Source: Spirochaetaceae bacterium (lineage in GTDB: Bacteria > Spirochaetota > Spirochaetia > DSM-2461). Taken from it: a stretch of DNA of 18,511 bases. Both the position numbers and the translations under genes were made by a program. The DNA lies in assembly GCA_003246505.1 (NCBI GenBank), contig QKAI01000219.1, positions 1 to 18,511 of the forward strand. The letters are read 5' to 3'. This document shows, one piece after another, positions 12,784 through 18,511 of this stretch. Under the pieces are notes generated by a model. The model saw only the letters and a list, made by a program, of their open reading frames with translations, searched no databases and was not told the origin of the DNA. The stretch's first letter is position 1; each line of letters begins with the position of its first letter.

Positions 12784-15227
12784 TCCCCGATTCCCGGAAA
12801 AAGATAGGCCAGGGCGTCCTTTACGGAGCGGAAAAAATGAAAGGTCATGACCTCTTTGATCTCATGGGGGAGCTCTTCCTCATCCTTTCTGTTCTCCTCG
12901 GGGAGGAGCACGTTGGTAAAACCGTTCCGATGGGCCGCCAGGACCTTCTCCTTGACTCCCCCGATCGGCAGGAGACGGTCGGTCAGGGTGATCTCCCCGG
13001 TCATGGCCGTGTTTTCCCGGATGGGAATCCCCGCGGCCGCCGAAAGCAGAGCCGATGTCATGGTAATCCCCGCGGAGGGACCGTCCTTGGGAATCGCCCC
13101 CTCGGGCACGTGGATGTGGATGTCATGGGTCTTGTGGAAATCCCGATCCACGCCGTACCTCTCCCCGTTGGCACGGAGATAGGAGAGGGCAATCTGGGCG
13201 CTCTCCTTCATCACGTCCCCCAGTTTTCCCGTGAGCATCAGCTTGCCGTCCCCGGGCAGGAGGGCCACTTCCACGGGAAGTACCCGTCCGCCCACTTCGG
13301 TCCAGGCCAAGCCGATGGAAAGGCCCGGGGTTTTGTTTGTCTTAAGGTCCGATTCATGGAATACGGGCTGTCCCAGATACCCCCTCAGTTCATCCTCCCG
13401 CACTTCCCGGTTCAGATCGTCCAGGTTGATGATCCCCTCCCACTCCAGGCGGGTCAGAACCGTGGGGATCGCCTTTCCCCAGTCCGGGGAGGGTTCGGAG
13501 AGAACGAATCGACCCGGCCGGGTCTGATACTCCCGGATGGAGTCGCGCAGGATCTTGCGGATCACCTGGGCGATCTGCTTGTCCAGGTTCCTGACCCCCG
13601 CCTCCATGGTGTAGGAGGTGATGATGCCCTTGAGAGCCCCTTCGGTAAGGGTGATCTCCGTGCCCTTCAGGCCGTGGGCCTTGAGCTGCTTGGGAATAAT
13701 GAATTCCCGGGCGATATTGTACTTCTCCATATCCGTGTAGCCCGAGATCTCTATCACCTCCATCCGGTCCAGAAGAGGACGGGGGATGTTATGGAGGGAG
13801 TTGGCCGTGGTGATGAACATGACGTGGGAGAGATCGTAGGGGAGCTCGAGATAGTGATCGGCGAAGGTGCTGTTCTGCTCCGGATCCAAAACCTCCAGCA
13901 GGGCCGCCGCCGGGTCGCCCCGGAAATCGTTGGACATCTTGTCTATTTCGTCCAGGAGGAACACCGGATTGGAGGTGGTCGCCTTCCGCAGGGACTGGAT
14001 GATCTTGCCGGGAAGGGCGCCCACGTAGGTCTTGCGGTGGCCGCGGATCTCCGCCTCATCCCGGACGCCGCCCAGGGAGATGCGGACGAATTCCCGATTC
14101 AGGGCCCTGGCGACGGAACGGCCCAGGGAGGTTTTGCCCGTTCCCGGGGGGCCCACGAAACAGAGGATGGGACTCTTGGAGGATTCGTTCATTTGACGTA
14201 CAGCCACGAAGTCGATGATCCTCTCCTTGGCCTTCTTCAGGTCGTAATGGTCCTGGTCCAGAATCTCCGTGGTCTCCACCAGGTTTTTCCTGTCCTGGGA
14301 GTAGCTGTTCCAGGGAAGATCGGCGATCCATTCCAGATAGGTGCGGAGAACCCCCGACTCGGGGGACATGGGCTGGAGCTTTTCCAGTCGCCGCAGCTCC
14401 TTTACCGCCCTGTCCTGCACCTCGAGGGGAAGATTTTTCTCCGCCAGAAGCCGTTCCAGCTCCTTGAGATCCCCCCCGTCTTCCCGGTCCGAACCCAGCT
14501 CCCGGTTGATCTCCTTGAGCTGCTCGTTCAGGAAGTATTCCTTCTGGGTCCGCTCCATTTTCTTGCGGACCCGGGTGTCGATATTCTTCTTAAGGGAGAG
14601 GAGTTCCTTTTCCATCTCTATGGCCGTGGACAGCTCTTCCATCACCTCCGCCGTATTACCGTTCTGGAGGTATTCCGCCTTCTGGGCGGGGGAGAGATTC
14701 AGGGAGTTGCACACATGGCCTATCAGCTTGCCCGGAGTGTCCGCCTTCTCCACATGGGAGATCACTTCCTTGGGGATTTTTCTCCTCGTTCCCGCCAGGG
14801 TGATAAAGGAATGGCGCAGGTTCTGCATGAGGAGGGTGAGACGGGCCCCGTCCTCCCCGTCGGCGGGATCCATTTCCCGAATGCGGGCCATGGGGAAATC
14901 GTTCTTCCGGGACAGGGAGGAAATCTCCGCCCGGGTCCTTCCCTCCACGAGTACCCGCATCTTGCCGTCGGGCAGCTTGAGCACCTGGAGAATATGGCAC
15001 AGGGTTCCCACCTGATAGAGGCTGGAGAGACTGTAATTCTCCGAATCGTCCCTCTGCAGGGTGACGACCACGTCCCTTTCCTTTTTCAGGGCGTGGTCCA
15101 GAGCGCTCAGGGATTCCTTTTGGGAAACGAAAAAGGGAATGACCGTATGGGGAAAGATCACCATGTCCCTCATCGGTATGAGAGGGACTTCCCGTTTGAG
15201 ATTACGCGGTAATTTGCCTAGTTTCAT
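12774..15227 (-). CDS. lon: ATP-dependent protease Lon (LonA type)
   Basis: An 817-residue protein, normal for LonA. The N-terminal substrate-binding LON domain (about 14-210) opens with VPLIPMRDMVIFPHTVIPFF. The AAA+ domain has Walker A GPPGTGKTS (Lys365), Walker B VFLLDEIDK and a sensor region. The C-terminal serine protease domain has Ser718 in PKDGPSAG and the dyad partner Lys761 in GGVKEK. Lon degrades misfolded and specific regulatory proteins in the cytoplasm as a hexamer. ATG (complement of 15225-15227) is the first possible start, because a TAG in the same frame directly precedes it. It lies 26 nt inside clpX and has no recognisable Shine-Dalgarno sequence, so it probably depends on ribosomes ending clpX translation. 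It is the last gene of tig-clpP-clpX-lon. Confidence 0.98.
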   Translation of the reverse strand: MKLGKLPRNLKREVPLIPMRDMVIFPHTVIPFFVSQKESLSALDHALKKERDVVVTLQRDDSENYSLSSLYQVGTLCHILQVLKLPDGKMRVLVEGRTRAEISSLSRKNDFPMARIREMDPADGEDGARLTLLMQNLRHSFITLAGTRRKIPKEVISHVEKADTPGKLIGHVCNSLNLSPAQKAEYLQNGNTAEVMEELSTAIEMEKELLSLKKNIDTRVRKKMERTQKEYFLNEQLKEINRELGSDREDGGDLKELERLLAEKNLPLEVQDRAVKELRRLEKLQPMSPESGVLRTYLEWIADLPWNSYSQDRKNLVETTEILDQDHYDLKKAKERIIDFVAVRQMNESSKSPILCFVGPPGTGKTSLGRSVARALNREFVRISLGGVRDEAEIRGHRKTYVGALPGKIIQSLRKATTSNPVFLLDEIDKMSNDFRGDPAAALLEVLDPEQNSTFADHYLELPYDLSHVMFITTANSLHNIPRPLLDRMEVIEISGYTDMEKYNIAREFIIPKQLKAHGLKGTEITLTEGALKGIITSYTMEAGVRNLDKQIAQVIRKILRDSIREYQTRPGRFVLSEPSPDWGKAIPTVLTRLEWEGIINLDDLNREVREDELRGYLGQPVFHESDLKTNKTPGLSIGLAWTEVGGRVLPVEVALLPGDGKLMLTGKLGDVMKESAQIALSYLRANGERYGVDRDFHKTHDIHIHVPEGAIPKDGPSAGITMTSALLSAAAGIPIRENTAMTGEITLTDRLLPIGGVKEKVLAAHRNGFTNVLLPEENRKDEEELPHEIKEVMTFHFFRSVKDALAYLFPGIGETK

Positions 15228-16500
15228 CTAATTTTTCATCATCGAACTTAAGAAACTTATCCGGATCGGTGATGATGAGCGGCTGCTTGTCCTCGGCAAT
15301 CACATCCCGGGTAATGATGACCTGCTTGGTCCCCTGGATCGAGGGGAGATCGTACATGATGTCCATCATGGCCGATTCCACTATGGAACGGAGACCCCGG
15401 GCGCCGGTTTTCCGGGCGATGGCCTTCTCGGCGATGGCGTCGATAGCCTCCTCCTCGAAGCGCAGATCCACGTCGTCAAGACTCAGGGAAGCCTGATACT
15501 GGCGGAGTATGGAATTCTTGGGTTCCGTGATGATCCTCTTAAGGTCGTCCTTCTTGAGGTTGTTCAGGGCCACGTTAATGGGCAGGCGGCCGATAAACTC
15601 GGGGATAAGACCGAATTTGATCAGGTCGTCCGGCTGGAGCTGGGCGAAGGTCTCCGCCAGATCCCGTTCCTCCAGATTCTTCACGTCCGCGCCGAATCCC
15701 ATGGAGTGGGCGGTGATGCGGGTCTCGATGATCTTTTCCAGACCCACGAAAGCCCCGCCGCATATGATGAGGATGTTGGAGGTGTCGATCTTGAGCATCT
15801 CCTGGTTGGGATGCTTCCTGCCCCCCTGGGGAGGTACGGAGGAGATCGTCCCTTCGATAATCTTGAGAAGGGCCTGCTGGACACCCTCGCCGGAAACGTC
15901 CCGGGTTATGGAAACATTTTCCCCCTTGCGGGAGATTTTGTCGATTTCGTCGATATAAATAATGCCCCGCTCCGCCGCGGCGATGTTGTTGTCCGCCGCC
16001 TGGATCAGCTTGAGGAGAATGTTCTCCACGTCCTCGCCCACGTAACCAGCCTCGGTCAGGGTGGTGGCGTCGGCTATGGCGAAGGGCACCTTGAGCTTCC
16101 GGGCCAGGGTCCGGGCCAGGTGGGTTTTCCCCGTTCCCGTGGGGCCGATGAGCAGGACGTTGGATTTCTCCAGCTCCACGTCTTCCTTGCTCAGCCGGTT
16201 CCTCTGGTTGATCCTCTTGTAGTGATTGTAGACCGCCACGGAAAGGGCTTTCTTGGCCTGATCCTGTCCGATCACGTAGTCATCCAGGTAGGCCTTGATG
16301 TCATGGGGCGTGGGAAGCTCCTCCACGAATTCATGGGGGGTCTCCACCTCGTCCGTCTCATCCTGAAGGATGCGGTTGCAGACTTCCACGCACTCGTCGC
16401 ATATGTATACGCCTATGCCGGCGATCAGTTTTTTTACCTTATCGGAAGATCTGCCGCAAAAGGAACATACCTTGGTTTCTTTTCCCTTTCCTCGGGCCAT
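15202..16500 (-). CDS. clpX: ATP-dependent Clp protease ATP-binding subunit ClpX
   Basis: A 432-residue protein of normal size. The N-terminal C4 zinc-binding domain uses Cys12, Cys15, Cys34 and Cys37. The AAA+ core has Walker A GPTGTGKT (119-126), the GYVG pore loop (152-155), Walker B IIYIDEID (180-187) and sensor/arginine elements around RLPINVALNNL and KTGARGLRS. The loop that docks on ClpP, IGF in E. coli, reads MGF here (in HSMGFGADVKN), a conservative change. ClpX unfolds tagged or specific substrates and feeds them to ClpP in the cytoplasm. The ATG is 1 nt after the clpP stop, with AAGGGAG about 7 nt upstream inside clpP. Its 3' end overlaps lon. Confidence 0.98.
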   Translation of the reverse strand: MARGKGKETKVCSFCGRSSDKVKKLIAGIGVYICDECVEVCNRILQDETDEVETPHEFVEELPTPHDIKAYLDDYVIGQDQAKKALSVAVYNHYKRINQRNRLSKEDVELEKSNVLLIGPTGTGKTHLARTLARKLKVPFAIADATTLTEAGYVGEDVENILLKLIQAADNNIAAAERGIIYIDEIDKISRKGENVSITRDVSGEGVQQALLKIIEGTISSVPPQGGRKHPNQEMLKIDTSNILIICGGAFVGLEKIIETRITAHSMGFGADVKNLEERDLAETFAQLQPDDLIKFGLIPEFIGRLPINVALNNLKKDDLKRIITEPKNSILRQYQASLSLDDVDLRFEEEAIDAIAEKAIARKTGARGLRSIVESAMMDIMYDLPSIQGTKQVIITRDVIAEDKQPLIITDPDKFLKFDDEKLDETRQITA

Positions 16501-16501
16501 A

Positions 16502-17101
16502 CTATTTCTCCCTTGTCAGAATCTTATCGACGATTCCGTAATCCACCGCTTCCTGGGAGGACATGAAAAAATCCCGCTCCATATCGTCGGCGATCTTCGC
16601 CTCGTCATGGCCGGTGTTCCCCGCAAAGTAGCCGATAAGCATCTTTTTTAACCTGATGATCTCCCGGGCCTGAATGCCTATGTCCCGGGCCTGACCCTGG
16701 ACGCCTCCCCAGGGCTGATGGATCATCACCCGGGAGGAGGGGAGGGCCAGCCTCTTGCCGGGGGTTCCCCCCGCCAGGAGTACCGCCCCCATGGAAGCGG
16801 CCTGGCCCATGCAGATGGTCTGCACGTCCGGTTTGATATACCTCATGGTATCGTAAATAGCCAGACCGGCCGTGACCGATCCGCCGGGGGAATTGATATA
16901 CAGATTGATATCCTTGCCCGGATCCTGTGATTCCAGGAAGAGCAGCTGTGCCACGACCAGGTCGGCGGATACGTCATTTATCTCCCCGTCAAGGAAGATG
17001 ATTCTATCCTTTAAAAGACGGGAAAAAATGTCATAGGCCCGCTCCCCTATGCTGGTTTGTTCGACAACGGTGGGTACAAGATTGCTGTTACGAAAATCCA
17101 T
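16502..17101 (-). CDS. clpP: ATP-dependent Clp protease proteolytic subunit ClpP
   Basis: A 199-residue serine protease. The start is the ATG at 17101-17099 (protein MDFRNSNLVPTVVEQT...), because GAGG (17108-17111 on the plus strand) lies 6 nt upstream. The earlier in-frame ATG at 17113 overlaps that ribosome site and is unlikely. The catalytic triad is Ser103 (GQAASMGAVL), His128 (RVMIHQP) and Asp177 (ERDFFMS), with the same spacing as E. coli Ser97/His122/Asp171. The oxyanion/strand segment YINSPGGSV is also intact. ClpP forms two stacked heptamer rings and degrades proteins delivered by ClpX in the cytoplasm. It sits between tig and clpX, the classical order. Confidence 0.98.
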   Translation of the reverse strand: MDFRNSNLVPTVVEQTSIGERAYDIFSRLLKDRIIFLDGEINDVSADLVVAQLLFLESQDPGKDINLYINSPGGSVTAGLAIYDTMRYIKPDVQTICMGQAASMGAVLLAGGTPGKRLALPSSRVMIHQPWGGVQGQARDIGIQAREIIRLKKMLIGYFAGNTGHDEAKIADDMERDFFMSSQEAVDYGIVDKILTREK

Positions 17102-17125
17102 TAAAAACCTCATTCAGTTAGGTTG

Positions 17126-18475
17126 CTAGTTTACAAAGTCATCAAAGTCGATTTTCTCACCCTTGGTGACTTTGGCTTTTTCGATCAGCCTGTCGATGAG
17201 CTTGGTCCGGCTGATCTCATTCTTAAGATAATCAATCATGCCGTTCTGAGTAAAGGTATTTTTTATATCTTCCAGCTTCATGTTGTACATTTCCGCCTGT
17301 TTACCCAGTTCCTCATCGATATCGGCATCGGAAACTTCGATGGTTTCCTTATCTAGAATATAACCCAGGATGAGCTGACTTCTCAAGTTTTTTTCCGAAT
17401 CTTCTCGCCAGTCGCCCATCATATCCTCTTTCGTGCGACCCTGGGCGGTCAGAATGGGGAGAATCTGCTCTTCCGGCATGCCGAACTGGCGGATGAAATT
17501 GTTCCAGTTGTTGTCCAGCTCCTGGCGTATCATGGATTCGGGAATATCAAAGGAAGCCGCTTCGCGCAGCCCGGTCAGGAGCTCTTCGGTCATTTTATTC
17601 TTGACGAGATTGTCCACCCTCTTCTGGAGCTGATCCCTGGTGGCCTTTCTCAGGTCTTCCAGGGTCTCGTAATCATCGGAGACGTCCTGGGCGAATTCAT
17701 CGTCCAGTTTGGGAAGGATCCGCTCCTTCACGGCCACGACCTTGACCTTGATCCGCTTTTTCTGGCCCGCCAGCTCGGTGATGGGGAAATCCTCGGGATA
17801 ATCCTTCTCCACGATCTTTTCCTTGTCCACCTTCATGCCCTTGATCTCTTCGTCAAGGCGGTAGTAGTTCTGCTCGGTGCCCACGGTGAAGACGAAATCC
17901 TCCCGGCTGGTCCCCTCTATGACCTGGTCCTTGTCATCCACTTCGCAGTAGTTGATGGTGACGATGTTGTCCTTGGCTACGGTCTGGTTTTCCTTGTCCT
18001 GAACCACGGCGTTCTGCTCGCGCAGCTTTTCCATCTCCGTATCCTCATGCTTTTTGAGGATCTTGACCTGGGGCTCGGTGATTTCCACGCCCTCCCATTT
18101 GTCCAGGGTGATGGTGGGGAAAACGTCATAGGTAACGGTAAAGGAGAATTCCTCGCCCGCCTTCATCTCCGGCTCCCCTTCCAGAACGGGAGCGGCATAA
18201 CCCAGGGGCTGCTCTTCCTTTTCCAGACCGTCCACCACTTCCTTGAAGGCACTGTCGATCAGCTTGCCCGAGGCTTCCTGCATGATTCCTTCGCCGAACT
18301 TCTTCTCTATGACGGCGGCGGGAACTTTGCCCTTGCGGAATCCCTTTATCTGTATTTCCCTGCTGTACTTGGCCAGGAGATCCTTATAGGCTTTGGAGGT
18401 TTCCTCTCCGTTTACGGTGACAGTCAGTTTTACCGATGAGTTTTCCTGTTTCTCTACCTTTTTTTCGGCAATCAT
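17126..18475 (-). CDS. tig: Trigger factor (ribosome-associated chaperone/peptidyl-prolyl isomerase)
   Basis: A 449-residue protein of normal length. The N-terminal ribosome-binding domain carries the signature GFRKGKVP (45-52), which contacts ribosomal protein L23 near the exit tunnel. An FKBP-type isomerase domain lies at about 155-245 (from KDNIVTINYCEVDD through VGTEQNYYRLDEEIKGM). The long C-terminal helical chaperone domain follows (about 250-449). Trigger factor shields nascent chains as they leave the ribosome. The ATG at 18475 has GAGG (18484-18487 on the plus strand) 8 nt upstream. It is the first gene seen of the tig-clpP-clpX-lon operon. Only 36 bases upstream are in the window, so any heat-shock operator cannot be judged. 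Confidence 0.97.
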   Translation of the reverse strand: MIAEKKVEKQENSSVKLTVTVNGEETSKAYKDLLAKYSREIQIKGFRKGKVPAAVIEKKFGEGIMQEASGKLIDSAFKEVVDGLEKEEQPLGYAAPVLEGEPEMKAGEEFSFTVTYDVFPTITLDKWEGVEITEPQVKILKKHEDTEMEKLREQNAVVQDKENQTVAKDNIVTINYCEVDDKDQVIEGTSREDFVFTVGTEQNYYRLDEEIKGMKVDKEKIVEKDYPEDFPITELAGQKKRIKVKVVAVKERILPKLDDEFAQDVSDDYETLEDLRKATRDQLQKRVDNLVKNKMTEELLTGLREAASFDIPESMIRQELDNNWNNFIRQFGMPEEQILPILTAQGRTKEDMMGDWREDSEKNLRSQLILGYILDKETIEVSDADIDEELGKQAEMYNMKLEDIKNTFTQNGMIDYLKNEISRTKLIDRLIEKAKVTKGEKIDFDDFVN

Positions 18476-18495
18476 CCCAATATCCTCACTTTAGT

Positions 18496-18501
18496 TTTAT
18501 A
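18496..18501 (-). promoter_or_regulatory. Possible -10 box of the tig operon promoter
   Basis: TATAAA on the minus strand (5 of 6 consensus bases) lies about 20 nt before the tig start. The matching -35 would fall outside the window, so this is a partial, weakly supported call. Confidence 0.3.
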
Positions 18502-18511
18502 AGGTCATTCA

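Noticed and set aside
12837..15212. Long plus-strand open frame (791 codons) opposite lon
   Set aside because: Antisense shadow of lon. The minus-strand product has all Lon motifs; the plus product has none.
17102..17113. Upstream ATG for clpP
   Set aside because: Its ATGAGG overlaps the GAGG ribosome site that serves the ATG at 17101.

Overview
The window is an 18.5-kb, gene-dense, GC-rich piece of a bacterial chromosome. It carries housekeeping and cell-envelope genes and shows no insertion sequence, phage, CRISPR array, tRNA or rRNA. The organism is probably a spirochaete (Spirochaetales-like). That is an inference from two lipoprotein signals with relaxed lipoboxes (LIFS-C and IMSA-C), Shine-Dalgarno/sigma70-type signals, and a mix of clear core genes with poorly recognised envelope proteins. 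No marker gene here proves it.

Region 1 (1-6215, + strand) reads as one operon: the 3' part of a beta-rich LamG/ConA-like protein, an LPP20-like lipoprotein, then mnmE, mnmG and rsmG. MnmE and MnmG together make the cnm5/cmnm5 modification at tRNA wobble uridine 34. RsmG methylates 16S rRNA. Gaps are 3, 16 and 10 nt, followed by an 8-nt overlap.

Region 2 (6231-10205) is an envelope cluster arranged around a divergent promoter. A membrane-anchored TPR protein runs leftward; its C-terminus looks like an Mrr-type nuclease fold without the catalytic signature. Running rightward are an unrecognised C-terminally membrane-anchored protein and, 3 nt later, an Slt70-like lytic transglycosylase lipoprotein. 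Both divergent genes have good promoters whose predicted transcription starts fall on or next to the most likely ATG.

Region 3 (10194-11276) holds uppP (undecaprenyl-pyrophosphate phosphatase) with its own promoter. It is followed by a roughly 210-bp, comparatively AT-rich gap with a GC-rich hairpin and a doubtful 44-codon ORF.

Region 4 (11277-18475, - strand) holds the protein quality-control operon tig-clpP-clpX-lon, in transcription order from right to left. A strong promoter just after lon then drives a small secreted protein of unknown function and a DHH-family NrnA-like phosphoesterase. The four chaperone/protease genes are tightly packed: 24 nt, 1 nt, then a 26-nt overlap. This fits coordinated synthesis of trigger factor, ClpXP and Lon.

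The points most worth a second look are the TPR/degenerate-Mrr protein with its divergent partners, the paired near-leaderless promoters, the palindrome plus promoter after lon, and the unexplained uppP-nrnA gap.
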